Of a DNA stretch of 16,302 bases, positions 1 through 7,242 are shown piece after piece. Made by a program: the position numbers and the translations under genes. Below the pieces are notes generated by a model that saw nothing but the letters and a program-made list of their open reading frames with translations, was not told the origin of the DNA and ran no database searches. The DNA comes from Halieaceae bacterium (lineage in GTDB: Bacteria > Pseudomonadota > Gammaproteobacteria > Pseudomonadales > Halieaceae). The stretch is taken from NCBI GenBank assembly GCA_003331685.1, contig QOPK01000031.1, positions 1-16,302 of the forward strand. Reading direction: 5' to 3'. The stretch's first letter is position 1. Each line of letters opens with the position of its first letter.

Positions 1-92
1 ACGGTCTCCTGGGGCGGTATGTCGCAACCACTCAACAGCGCTGCGCCCAGCACTGCGGCGCTGGCGAACCAATTCATATTGATGATTTTCAT
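1..92 (-). CDS. pufC: Reaction-centre tetraheme cytochrome c subunit PufC (5' part only)
   Basis: Only the first 30 codons are in the window; the gene continues past base 1. The visible part is a lipoprotein signal peptide: Lys2, a hydrophobic stretch from about residue 8 to 20, then a lipobox L20-S-G-C23. Cys23 would be lipidated and Asp24 follows it. A Shine-Dalgarno GGAGGG (complement of 98-104) lies about 6 nt upstream, and the start ATG overlaps the pufM stop as ATGA (89-92). PufC is a periplasmic, membrane-anchored tetraheme cytochrome that re-reduces the photo-oxidised special pair. The call rests on position directly after pufM and on the lipoprotein start, because no haem motif (CxxCH) lies inside the window. 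The extended PufM C-terminus fits a reaction centre with a bound cytochrome. Confidence 0.85.
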   Translation of the reverse strand, partial: MKIINMNWFASAAVLGAALLSGCDIPPQET

Positions 93-1063
93 TGTGCACC
101 CTCCATCATTGGGTCAAGCACTGGCGTCGCCTCAAGCGGTGGGTAGGGCGGCACGATGCCGTGCTTCATACCCCAGAGGTACCAGTTCTCTACAACGGTG
201 CCGGTGAGCAGAATGCCGATTGCGCCCGTGATGACGGTCAGTACGGCAAACCACCATGCCCATCGGTGGATAGATTCCATGGATGCGTTGAAGCCCATGC
301 ACCATCTCCAGAACAGCGCGCCGCGCTCAGCTGCGGTACCGCGATCGGTGATCTGATCGATCTCCCGGTCTGCGCCATAGCGGCTGGTCGCTAAAATCGT
401 TGCGCCGTGCATCGCAAACAGCACAGCGGAGCCGTACAGGAACGCGATGGAGAGCATGTGGAATGGGTTGTAGAACAGGTTGCCGTAGCGCAACGAGAAC
501 GCCGCGGTCCAATCCAGGTGAGGGAAGATGCCGAAGGGCACCGCCTCATTCCAAGAGCCCATCAAGATGGGGCGAATAAAGCCCAGTACCAAATAGAGCG
601 ATATCGCTGCACCGAACGCCCAAGCCAGGTAGTTGCTCATGCCGAGGTTGCGCGAAATCTGGAAAGTACGCGCCCACCACAACATGATCGACGTAGTCAG
701 TAGGGCACCGACGATCAACCACCAACCGCCATCGTTCAGTGGCGGAATCGACAAGCCGTACTCGGGTCCGGGAGGGTCCAGAGACAGCCAAAACAACTGC
801 CGCACAAACTGGACAGGGTCCCAGTTCACCGAGGCGAGCATGTTCATGCCAATGATCAGAAAGGCCAGCAACCCGGTAATCAGGGAGAAGACACCGAGTG
901 TGCCCAGATAGATCGGGCCTAGTTGTGCATCGCCAAGCTTGCCCAGCAAATGATTGTGAACGATCCCCTTTGTGCGATTGCGCTCTGCATCGCCAATGGG
1001 AACCCCGGGGTAATCAGGGGCAGAGACCTGCACCTGCGTGAATATGTTTTGATACTCTCTCAT
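89..1063 (-). CDS. pufM: Photosynthetic reaction centre M subunit
   Basis: A 324-residue integral membrane protein with five transmembrane helices. With PufL it forms the core that carries bacteriochlorophylls, bacteriopheophytins, quinones and the non-haem iron. The expected ligands are present: His182 and His202 (bacteriochlorophylls), His219 and His266 plus Glu234 (iron), Tyr210 near the primary electron-transfer path and Trp252 in the QA pocket. Motifs include NAQLGP-like GDAQLGP (44-50), PEYGLS (100-105) and FYNPFH (197-202). Asp45 stands where Rhodobacter has Asn M44. The C-terminal tail (about 303-324, Pro-rich) is longer than in Rhodobacter, as in species with PufC. The start is supported by a strong AAGGAGG site; the stop overlaps pufC as ATGA. 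Identification is near certain from sequence. Confidence 0.98.
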   Translation of the reverse strand: MREYQNIFTQVQVSAPDYPGVPIGDAERNRTKGIVHNHLLGKLGDAQLGPIYLGTLGVFSLITGLLAFLIIGMNMLASVNWDPVQFVRQLFWLSLDPPGPEYGLSIPPLNDGGWWLIVGALLTTSIMLWWARTFQISRNLGMSNYLAWAFGAAISLYLVLGFIRPILMGSWNEAVPFGIFPHLDWTAAFSLRYGNLFYNPFHMLSIAFLYGSAVLFAMHGATILATSRYGADREIDQITDRGTAAERGALFWRWCMGFNASMESIHRWAWWFAVLTVITGAIGILLTGTVVENWYLWGMKHGIVPPYPPLEATPVLDPMMEGAQ

Positions 1064-1073
1064 GACGCAGTTC

Positions 1074-1080
1074 CCTCCTT
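1074..1080 (-). promoter_or_regulatory. Strong ribosome binding site of pufM
   Basis: AAGGAGG on the minus strand lies 10 nt before the pufM ATG. Its first bases are part of the pufL stop codon (TAAGGAGG). This fixes the pufM start at 1063 and suggests a high, partly independent initiation rate for the M subunit. It is the best Shine-Dalgarno in the window. Confidence 0.85.
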
Positions 1081-1903
1081 AGTACCAAACCGGCAGCTCA
1101 AGCCACCAGTTCCACCATTCGGGCCAGCCACGGGTCCAGAACGGTCCGCTGATAACGATGCACACCGCACTCCAGAAGGCTGCCGAGATGGCAACGAAAA
1201 CGCCGAGGCGGTGGATGCCCAGGGCGCCGATGGAGTAACCGATGTCGTCGCGGAAGAACGTGTTTTCATGTTCACCGGTCTTGACGGTCTCACCCTCGCG
1301 GGGGTCAGTTGCCATCAGAATCAGTGATCCATGCATGGACAGCGCCATTGCTGTGGTGAAGAAGAACGTCACCGCAATCATGTGCGCCGGGTTGTAGTGG
1401 AAGTGCAGGAACTGGTAGCCCACGTTGGAGACCCAGTCGAGGTGGCTGAGAATGCCGTAGGGGAACCCGTGACCCCACGCACCGAGTAACACGGGCCTTA
1501 CGATAACCAGCGTGACATACGCGAGGATCGCGAAGCTGAAGGCAAATGGGATGTGCAGACCCATGCCCAGTTTTCGCGAGATTTCCACCTGACGCATCGC
1601 CCAGGACGCAAAGGCGAGCGTGGCGCAGATGGTAATGATTTGCCACAGACCTCCCTCCATCAGCGGCGCGAGGCCCAGTCCGTAGGACAAATCCGGTGGC
1701 GCAATGTTGATTTGCCAGATGTTCCACGTCGGGCCCATGGCCGCTCCGTAGACCAGCAGTCCTGTACCCAGACTGGCAAAAAACAGCGTGGTTACGCCAA
1801 AGAAGCCAACCCAGAAGGGACCGATCCAAAAATCGAATAGATCACCTCCGAGTAGAGTCCCTCCCCGGACGCGATACTTCTTTTCAAACGTCAGCATCGA
1901 CAT
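1079..1903 (-). CDS. pufL: Photosynthetic reaction centre L subunit
   Basis: A 274-residue, five-helix membrane protein and partner of PufM in the reaction-centre heterodimer. It starts with the family signature [17 protein letters not shown] (10-26). Conserved ligands are His154 and His174 (bacteriochlorophylls) and His191 and His231 (iron). These equal L153, L173, L190 and L230 once the initiator Met is removed. Glu213 (L212) and Ser224 (L223) of the QB proton path are kept. Two positions differ from Rhodobacter: Gln105 replaces Glu L104 and Asn214 replaces Asp L213. The ATG at 1903 has GGGAG 9 nt upstream; an ATG five bases earlier is in another frame and closes quickly. pufL follows pufQ after an 83-bp hairpin-bearing gap, and 15 nt separate it from pufM. 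Confidence 0.98.
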   Translation of the reverse strand: MSMLTFEKKYRVRGGTLLGGDLFDFWIGPFWVGFFGVTTLFFASLGTGLLVYGAAMGPTWNIWQINIAPPDLSYGLGLAPLMEGGLWQIITICATLAFASWAMRQVEISRKLGMGLHIPFAFSFAILAYVTLVIVRPVLLGAWGHGFPYGILSHLDWVSNVGYQFLHFHYNPAHMIAVTFFFTTAMALSMHGSLILMATDPREGETVKTGEHENTFFRDDIGYSIGALGIHRLGVFVAISAAFWSAVCIVISGPFWTRGWPEWWNWWLELPVWY

Positions 1904-1910
1904 GACATGA

Positions 1911-1920
1911 CTCTCCCTTT
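1911..1920 (-). promoter_or_regulatory. Ribosome binding site of pufL
   Basis: AAAGGGAGAG on the minus strand, with its GGGAG core (complement of 1913-1917) 9 nt before the ATG at 1903. It decides for this start over the overlapping out-of-frame ATG at 1908. Confidence 0.7.
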
Positions 1921-1921
1921 A

Positions 1922-1935
1922 TGGCGCAAGCGCCA
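1922..1935 (-). promoter_or_regulatory. Perfect inverted repeat just upstream of the pufL ribosome binding site
   Basis: TGGCGC-TT-GCGCCA on the minus strand is a perfect 6-bp inverted repeat with a 2-nt centre. It lies immediately before the pufL Shine-Dalgarno. In RNA the tight loop would probably open the innermost pair. It could stabilise the 5' end of a processed pufLMC message or modulate initiation. No T-run follows, so it is not a canonical intrinsic terminator. Function is inferred. Confidence 0.5.
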
Positions 1936-1953
1936 GTTTTCAAACAACTCCCG

Positions 1954-1982
1954 CGCGACCCGTGCGTCCTGCCAGGGTCGCG
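1954..1982 (-). promoter_or_regulatory. Hairpin after pufQ: 8-bp GC-rich stem, 13-nt loop
   Basis: The minus strand reads CGCGACCC, 13 nt, GGGTCGCG, with perfectly complementary arms. It begins 4 nt after the pufQ stop codon. It is the only strong hairpin between bchZ and pufL. In Rhodobacter, hairpins in the puf operon set segment-specific mRNA decay (known for the family). By analogy this one may separate the low-abundance bch part of the transcript from a stable pufLMC part. No U-tract follows. Confidence 0.6.
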
Positions 1983-1986
1983 TGGA

Positions 1987-2256
1987 TTAAATCTTCATAA
2001 AGGCATAGGGCGTCAGGCTGTATGCCGAGCGCCGCGCCTCCTGCCAGCAGCTCTCCGTGCTGCCGCCCCGTTGCAAAGTGAGTGACTTCAGTACTGCCGC
2101 GAACAGGAACCACGTGAAAACCATCACAAACAGCATCCGGAATTGCATTTGGTCCCAGATACTGTGTGGCCAATCGCTTGTTTTGTTATGTGTTGCCATG
2201 AGTCGTCCCCCCCCAAAGGGTGTTTCTGTCACTGTCGAAGTCGTGCTCTTATTCAT
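1987..2256 (-). CDS. pufQ: PufQ-like small membrane protein
   Basis: An 89-residue protein starting at an ATGA overlap with the bchZ stop. It has one transmembrane segment (about 40-58) and a C-terminal segment [17 protein letters not shown] (70-86). That segment resembles the W-x-E-A ... TP-x-x-F ending I recall for Rhodobacter PufQ. Position between bchZ and the reaction-centre genes is also that of Rhodobacter pufQ. PufQ is needed for normal bacteriochlorophyll formation and has been proposed to help pigment handling at the membrane. It is not an LH1 polypeptide: the membrane segment has no His ligand. A second start at 2199 (residue 20, MATHN) has a G-rich Shine-Dalgarno and would give 70 residues, close to the usual PufQ length of about 74. 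An eight-base G run (complement of 2207-2214) lies between the two starts. Identity is probable, not certain. Confidence 0.7.
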   Translation of the reverse strand: MNKSTTSTVTETPFGGGRLMATHNKTSDWPHSIWDQMQFRMLFVMVFTWFLFAAVLKSLTLQRGGSTESCWQEARRSAYSLTPYAFMKI

Positions 2257-3707
2257 GCTGCATCTCCAAATTGCAGGCTTTCGCTTGCGTGCTGAACATG
2301 CTCAATTTCTACTGTGGCGACTCCCGCCGCCCGGGCCACTTGCTCTGCGGCATCACGCAGCCGCTTGGCTGCGGAAATGCGGACCAGAATGGGTTGTGCC
2401 GCAACAATGCGATCGAGACCGTTCTGCGCGGTATCCGCCCACGCCAACGTCTCTGCTGCGCGCGCGGGCGTGGCCTCGACCTTGTCGAGATCAGTGCCGA
2501 GCGGCAGTACATTAAAGAGGGCATCGAAGAGGGCGTTGCACACTTCCTGCACCAGATAGCAGGTGCCCGCATAGCCCATAAAAGGTGTACCGGTGTGTCG
2601 CCGGATAATCGTACCGGGCAGTGAAGCGGGAATGTAAACGCTCTTGTTGCCCGCCTCGTTCACGTACATGCGTTCGTTGTAGCCACCAAACACCAGTAGC
2701 GCGCCCGACTGATGGATTGCGTCTCGGACTTTCTGGTTGTCGGGCTTCACCCCAGCTTCACGCGAAAAATGGAAGGCGCAGGGGAGGCCCAGTTCGCCTT
2801 CGAGAAAATGTCGCAGTCCCCGGGTATAGGTTTCTGTTGCCACAACACCAAAACTGGCCGTGCCAAAGAAATCCTGCGTTACTGAGCGCCACAAATCCCA
2901 GACGGGTTTCAACGTGGTGTGCTTTTCCTGCTCAATAAAGGGCTCTGGGTCGAGATCCAGCTCTTCGCCCAGGGCGCGAAGGAATTTGGTGGTGCTATCC
3001 AACCCGATGGGCGCCTGGAAGTAGGGCGTTTCCAGCGCCTCGCAGAGCTTGCGGCCATACTCGCGGTACAGGCATACATTCGCATTGGCATCGGCGAGTG
3101 ACACCACGTCGTCCAGCGGGCAGCCTAGCGGGAAAATCATATTGATTTCGGCACCGATGCCCTCTACCAGTCGCTGAATCTCGGCGAGATCGGAGGGGGT
3201 GTTGAAATAGCCGTAGGCCGGCCCGATGATATTAACGCGCTTGATGCCGTCGTCCGCCTTCTTGGCTTTGCGCTTCTTAGCTTTAGCCTTGCCAAATTGA
3301 TCCCAGAGCCATACCAGCGCACGATCCGCGCTTTGCCACTGATCTTCGTCAATGGTGCGCGGCAAGAAACGCTGGATATTGGTGTCTTCGGGTGTGACGC
3401 CGCCGCCGATCATTTCAGCAATAGAACCGGTGACCACCACGCTGGGTTTCTTGGGGTCCAGCATTTGGTGCGCGCGTCGCAGGGCACCCTCGGTGCCACG
3501 CTGTCCCAGTTCTTCCTCAGCCAGACCGGTTACCACGATCGGCAGTTCGTGCGGGGGAAGGGCGTCGGTGTAGTGCAACACCGAGGTGACGGGCAGATTC
3601 TCGCAACCCACAGGGCCGTCAATAATCACCTGCAGGCCCTTGACCGCCGTGAACATGTACACAGAGCCCCAATAGCCGCCAGCGCGATCGTGGTCGAGGA
3701 CTAACAT
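2253..3707 (-). CDS. bchZ: Chlorophyllide a reductase subunit Z
   Basis: A 484-residue, NifK-like subunit of the nitrogenase-type chlorophyllide a oxidoreductase (BchXYZ). With BchY it forms the catalytic component that reduces the C7=C8 bond of ring B using electrons from BchX. The N-terminus has [10 protein letters not shown] (31-40) with Cys35, a presumed cluster ligand. The core carries strongly conserved blocks such as [15 protein letters not shown] and [13 protein letters not shown]. Residues of about 417-484 look like the protochlorophyllide-reductase-type C-terminal domain. A Lys/Ala-rich stretch (140-157) looks like a loop insertion. The ATG overlaps the bchY stop by one base (TAATG) and the stop overlaps pufQ as ATGA. 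Confidence 0.97.
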   Translation of the reverse strand: MLVLDHDRAGGYWGSVYMFTAVKGLQVIIDGPVGCENLPVTSVLHYTDALPPHELPIVVTGLAEEELGQRGTEGALRRAHQMLDPKKPSVVVTGSIAEMIGGGVTPEDTNIQRFLPRTIDEDQWQSADRALVWLWDQFGKAKAKKRKAKKADDGIKRVNIIGPAYGYFNTPSDLAEIQRLVEGIGAEINMIFPLGCPLDDVVSLADANANVCLYREYGRKLCEALETPYFQAPIGLDSTTKFLRALGEELDLDPEPFIEQEKHTTLKPVWDLWRSVTQDFFGTASFGVVATETYTRGLRHFLEGELGLPCAFHFSREAGVKPDNQKVRDAIHQSGALLVFGGYNERMYVNEAGNKSVYIPASLPGTIIRRHTGTPFMGYAGTCYLVQEVCNALFDALFNVLPLGTDLDKVEATPARAAETLAWADTAQNGLDRIVAAQPILVRISAAKRLRDAAEQVARAAGVATVEIEHVQHASESLQFGDAA

Positions 3708-5185
3708 TAGCCTGCCTCCCCCATGCCATGGCGATCGATGATCTGGGGCGTCCAGATTCCGGTTTTGGTGCCGCTGCCGACACCTGCGAAGAAGGACTCC
3801 ATGTTCTGGAAGCGCTCCTTGCCCGCTATTGCAGTGTTGATGACCTCAGCCAGAGATCCGGCGCCGGCGACGCCCATCAGGGGTCGGGCGGAAATCAGAT
3901 TGGTGAAATAGAGGCTCGGAATCGACAGTTCTTTGGCGCGCTGCACAACCGGTGTGGTGCCGATCGCGATATCCGGCTCAAAGGTATCCATTGCGTACAG
4001 ATCGTCCTCGAGTGAGGCGCGGAATTTGACGCTCACGCCCCGTGACTCGAGCCACTCACAGTCATGGGCTGACCAGTCCGACTTGGCGCAGGCGGTACCC
4101 ACGTAGCGCACGTTGGCGCCACTCTCGATCAGCAGTCGTGCGACGATGAGCTCTGACCCTTCGTAGCCCGAGAGGGTAATGCGCGCGTCGATGGGGTTAG
4201 CGTCCAGCACGCCGCGGATGGCAGAGAGCTGTGCATTCACCGCCGCATCGATTTGCTTCTTGGGTAGATTGAGTAAGTCACCAAGGTGAGTCAGCCAGTC
4301 CCGTGTCCCCTCGACACCCACGGGTGCCGAGCCCAGTAGCGGACGTCCCGCGGCTTTGAACTCTCGAGCAGTTGCCGCATAAAACGGGTGCAGCATGGCC
4401 ACGGCAGAGCAATCGAGCGCCGCATATAGTTCGCGCCACTCACGGGTTGGAATAACCGGGCCGGCCTTGACGCCCATCGGCTGCAACATACGACCAATGG
4501 TGATGGCGTCAACCGGGAAGATTTCGCCGACCAGAGCGACGCTGGGTGCATCGGTCTCGGTTTCAAGACCGGCAGGGCGCGCCACGGGCCCGGCTTGGAC
4601 CTCTTTGCGTGCATAGCCAAGCATGGCGCCGGCGAGCACGTCCTTGGCCTCTGCGTGTGTCGGGACACCAAAGCCCGGGACATCAATACCGATGATGCGC
4701 ACACCGTCGATCTCATTGGGCAGCAGATCCAGAGGCACGCCCGATGCGGTAGGCACGCAGAGGTTGATCACCACCACCGCGTCGTATTCGTCGGGGTTGG
4801 CCAGTTCGTGGACCGCTTCGCGGATATCCTCAAACAGCTTGCCCGTCACCAGTGATTCGGAGTCGAAGGGCACATAGCCGACTGTGCGCTTGGCGCCGTA
4901 AAAGTGTGAGGTAAAGGTCAATCCATACACACAGCAGGCCGAGCCCGACAGGACTGTCGCGGTGCGGCGCATGCGTAGTCCGACTCGCAGCGAGCCAAAC
5001 GCTGGGCACATGCTCTGCGGTTGATCATGAGGGCCCTTGGGGTAGTCCCGGTCGTACTGCTCCAGCTGGGCACTCTTGCCCGCTTTCGCAGCTGCATCGC
5101 GCATCACTTCTTCGCCCGCATGACAGCCCGCCGCCTGAGCGGTGTTCTCGCTATCAACGGCGATGACGGCGTCAGACGGTGTCAT
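3707..5185 (-). CDS. bchY: Chlorophyllide a reductase subunit Y
   Basis: A 492-residue, NifD-like partner of BchZ in chlorophyllide a reduction. Cys60 (SMCPAFG) and Cys84/Cys85 (SGSACCVYG) lie where the family holds its [4Fe-4S] cluster ligands. Later blocks include [18 protein letters not shown] and the C-terminal [14 protein letters not shown]. The open frame extends to 5509, but the first 108 codons there are the antisense-like second frame of bchX. The ATG at 5185 gives the usual family length and a 14-nt overlap with the end of bchX, so I use it. The stop TAA shares one base with the bchZ ATG, implying coupled, roughly equal synthesis of the two subunits. Confidence 0.96.
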   Translation of the reverse strand: MTPSDAVIAVDSENTAQAAGCHAGEEVMRDAAAKAGKSAQLEQYDRDYPKGPHDQPQSMCPAFGSLRVGLRMRRTATVLSGSACCVYGLTFTSHFYGAKRTVGYVPFDSESLVTGKLFEDIREAVHELANPDEYDAVVVINLCVPTASGVPLDLLPNEIDGVRIIGIDVPGFGVPTHAEAKDVLAGAMLGYARKEVQAGPVARPAGLETETDAPSVALVGEIFPVDAITIGRMLQPMGVKAGPVIPTREWRELYAALDCSAVAMLHPFYAATAREFKAAGRPLLGSAPVGVEGTRDWLTHLGDLLNLPKKQIDAAVNAQLSAIRGVLDANPIDARITLSGYEGSELIVARLLIESGANVRYVGTACAKSDWSAHDCEWLESRGVSVKFRASLEDDLYAMDTFEPDIAIGTTPVVQRAKELSIPSLYFTNLISARPLMGVAGAGSLAEVINTAIAGKERFQNMESFFAGVGSGTKTGIWTPQIIDRHGMGEAG

Positions 5186-6170
5186 AAATGACTTCCAGAG
5201 AAGGCTTGTTGAGGTGCTCGACGTTGCACAGATCTTCGAGGCTTGCTGGCTGTAACACCACGTCGCGGCCAACTGTGTCGCTATCGAATAGCTCCAATAG
5301 ACCATCTTGCGAGAGGGGCTCTGGTTTATGAGGAGGAGCTTCAGCCACATTGAGCGCCAAATCGCTAAACAGCGAGCCCCACTCGCTCTCGGGGCGCCCA
5401 ATAATTTCGTAAGAAGCGCTCTTTCGACGGATATCATCGTTGGCCGGAATGGAGGCGAGCTCGGGAATGCCGACGGCCTTACAGAAAGCCTGTGCCTGCC
5501 CGGCGCCATCGTCTTTATTGGTGACCATGCCCGCCACGCCTACGTTACCGCCCAGCTTTCGGAAGTATTCAACGGCGGAGCACACGTTGTTGGCGACATA
5601 GAGTGACTGCAGGTCATTCGAGGCCACCACAATCACCTTTTGGCACATGTCCCGCGCGATCGGGAGGCCGAAGCCGCCACAGACCACGTCGCCCAGGAAG
5701 TCGAGCAAAACGTAGTCGAAATCCCAGTCATGGAAGCCAAGCTTTTCCAGTGTTTCAAAGCCGTGGATGATGCCGCGACCACCACAGCCCCGGCCGACTT
5801 CAGGTCCGCCCAGTTCCATGGCGAACACGCCGTCGCGCTTGAAGCACACGTCACCAATCGACACTTCGTCACCCGCCGCTTTCTTCGCGGAGGCTGTCTC
5901 GATAATGGTGGGGCAGGCTTTGCCGCCAAAGAGCAGTGAAGTGGTGTCGCTCTTGGGGTCGCAGCCGATCAGCAATACTTTCTTACCCTGCTGCGCCATC
6001 ATGTAAGAGAGGTTGGCCAGCGTGAAGCTCTTGCCGATACCGCCTTTTCCGTAGATGGCAATGATCTGGGTCTTGGGTGCATCGTCTCCGGAGGAGGCCA
6101 GCAAATCGGCTCTCTCCCCAGTTGATTCCAGACCCGGGTCATATAGCTTGGCACTCTCCGGTGCGTTCAT
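5172..6170 (-). CDS. bchX: Chlorophyllide a reductase iron protein subunit X
   Basis: A 332-residue, NifH-like ATPase dimer subunit that passes electrons to BchYZ. The Walker A loop is GKGGIGKS (41-48). The cluster-binding cysteines are Cys129 (GRGCGGRG) and Cys164 (DVVCGGFG). The switch region reads DFLGDVVCGG (157-166). An N-terminal extension of about 35 residues precedes the fold, typical for BchX compared with BchL. The start overlaps the bchC stop as ATGA and has GGAGAG (complement of 6174-6179) 3 nt upstream, so coupling probably matters. BchX and BchL are paralogues; the position in bchCXYZ and the extension favour BchX. Confidence 0.97.
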   Translation of the reverse strand: MNAPESAKLYDPGLESTGERADLLASSGDDAPKTQIIAIYGKGGIGKSFTLANLSYMMAQQGKKVLLIGCDPKSDTTSLLFGGKACPTIIETASAKKAAGDEVSIGDVCFKRDGVFAMELGGPEVGRGCGGRGIIHGFETLEKLGFHDWDFDYVLLDFLGDVVCGGFGLPIARDMCQKVIVVASNDLQSLYVANNVCSAVEYFRKLGGNVGVAGMVTNKDDGAGQAQAFCKAVGIPELASIPANDDIRRKSASYEIIGRPESEWGSLFSDLALNVAEAPPHKPEPLSQDGLLELFDSDTVGRDVVLQPASLEDLCNVEHLNKPSLEVIYDTV

Positions 6171-7114
6171 GCGTCTCTCCAGTCGAGGACCATCTTCAGG
6201 CAGCGGGGATCAGAAAACGCCTGTTGGTAGGCGGTTTCAGCGCTATCATAGGGTTGGTCATGGGTGATGATGCCGCTCAGTGACAGATCTCCCCCTGAGA
6301 TCAGATCGAGAGCGGTTTGCATATCTTTCGGCTGCCATTCGGCGCTGATGCGTAAGTCGATTTCGCGCATGAACGCGGCCGGGAAATTGAATTGAATCGG
6401 TGCGGCATAGAAGCCCGCGAGGAGCACCGTGGCGCCCCTAGCAAGATGGTGCACGGCTTGATCAATGATGAGACTGGCACCGCTCACATCACAGACCCGC
6501 CGGTAGTCGCGGCGGTCATCCTCTTTCGGGTCAATCACTGTGTAGCTGTGGTTGCCTTCGCGACGCTCGGCGGCGGTGTCCCAAACCACGGGGGTCGCGT
6601 GGTACCGGGCCTCGGCGACACGGGCAATCAAACGTCCCAGGGCGCCATGGCCAATGATCAGCTCGGGCGGCCCAAGATCTTCCATGCGTTCCAAGGCGTG
6701 ACATGCTGTAGCAGCGAGCGCCAATAACACACCGGTTGATTCCATCCCGGGAGGTAGTGATATCAGGCGATCAGCGGGCACAACCAGCGACTGCGCCGCG
6801 CCACCAAACAGGCCGTGCACGTCAGTAAAACCTCTGCTTCCCGGCACAAAAACGCGCTGACCTACGCTCAGCTCTGTGTCTTTGCCGGGTTCGATCACGT
6901 TACCAACGCTTTCGTACCCGGGCACAAGCGGATACGCCAACCCCGGGAAGGGTGGCATACGCCCGTCCCACAGCAGCCTCTCGGTGCCGGTGCTGATGCC
7001 GGTCCAGCGGACCTTGATCACGCAATCTGTACTGTGGGGCTCGGGCAACTGAACGGGGCGTAACGCCATTTCCCCCGGTTGCTCGAAAACCACCGCAGTG
7101 GACATTGCTCCCAT
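6167..7114 (-). CDS. bchC: 3-hydroxyethyl bacteriochlorophyllide a dehydrogenase
   Basis: A 315-residue member of the medium-chain dehydrogenase fold. It oxidises the C3 1-hydroxyethyl group of the bacteriochlorophyllide to the acetyl group. The N-terminal GroES-like domain includes WTGISTGTERLLWDG (37-51) and PLVPGYESVG (62-71). The nucleotide-binding glycine motif is GHGALG (155-160). The Cys/His zinc ligands of classical alcohol dehydrogenases are not evident, as is usual for BchC. I use the ATG at 7114 with a GAGAG site about 7 nt upstream. The ATG three codons later (7105) is possible, but GGGAG sits too close to it. The gene opens the bchCXYZ-puf superoperon and follows a PpsR-type regulated promoter. 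Confidence 0.95.
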   Translation of the reverse strand: MGAMSTAVVFEQPGEMALRPVQLPEPHSTDCVIKVRWTGISTGTERLLWDGRMPPFPGLAYPLVPGYESVGNVIEPGKDTELSVGQRVFVPGSRGFTDVHGLFGGAAQSLVVPADRLISLPPGMESTGVLLALAATACHALERMEDLGPPELIIGHGALGRLIARVAEARYHATPVVWDTAAERREGNHSYTVIDPKEDDRRDYRRVCDVSGASLIIDQAVHHLARGATVLLAGFYAAPIQFNFPAAFMREIDLRISAEWQPKDMQTALDLISGGDLSLSGIITHDQPYDSAETAYQQAFSDPRCLKMVLDWRDA

Positions 7115-7155
7115 GGCGGTGCTCTCTTATCACTTTTATCCAACCGCCAAGCACC
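7115..7155 (-). promoter_or_regulatory. bchC leader with mutually exclusive hairpins
   Basis: The 9 bases directly before the bchC ATG (complement of 7115-7123) can pair in two ways with upstream leader segments. GGCGGT (7115-7120) matches ACCGCC (7143-7148), and GGTGCT (7118-7123) matches AGCACC (7150-7155). The two helices share bases and cannot coexist. The GAGAG ribosome-binding motif overlaps one of them. This may be a translational control element or chance; function is inferred. Confidence 0.3.
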
Positions 7156-7189
7156 TTTTTGGAGCGTGATGGCGACGATACAGCTCGAC

Positions 7190-7207
7190 TGTCATTCTAA
7201 TTTAACA
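7190..7207. promoter_or_regulatory. PpsR/CrtJ-type operator, bchC proximal site
   Basis: TGT-N12-ACA palindrome (TGTCATTCTAATTTAACA), a perfect match to the PpsR/CrtJ consensus. It covers the candidate -10 of the bchC promoter. It is followed 8 bp later by a second perfect site. Confidence 0.8.
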
Positions 7208-7221
7208 TTTAAAACTGTCAA
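7194..7221 (-). promoter_or_regulatory. Sigma70-like promoter of bchCXYZ-puf
   Basis: The minus strand has TTGACA (complement of 7216-7221), a 16-bp spacer, and TAGAAT (complement of 7194-7199). Each hexamer lies inside one of two PpsR-type palindromes, the layout of a repressor that blocks polymerase. The predicted leader to the bchC ATG is about 70-75 nt. The surrounding 7190-7240 is far more AT-rich than the genes on either side. Confidence 0.7.
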
Positions 7222-7233
7222 CTAATACATACA
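7216..7233. promoter_or_regulatory. PpsR/CrtJ-type operator, bchC distal site
   Basis: TGTCAACTAATACATACA, a perfect TGT-N12-ACA palindrome that includes the TTGACA -35 element on the minus strand. It is spaced 8 bp from the site at 7190-7207. This is the spacing known from the Rhodobacter bchC promoter, where CrtJ binds cooperatively. Confidence 0.8.
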
Positions 7234-7242
7234 TTATAATTT

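Noticed and set aside
1987..2199. The small membrane frame as LH1 alpha or beta (pufA/pufB)
   Set aside because: A SIWDQM segment before the helix faintly recalls LH1 alpha, but the helix has no His to bind bacteriochlorophyll, and the C-terminal tail fits PufQ.
5186..5509. Upstream extension of bchY by 108 codons
   Set aside because: It is the alternate frame inside bchX, has no BchY similarity, and would make the protein far longer than the family.
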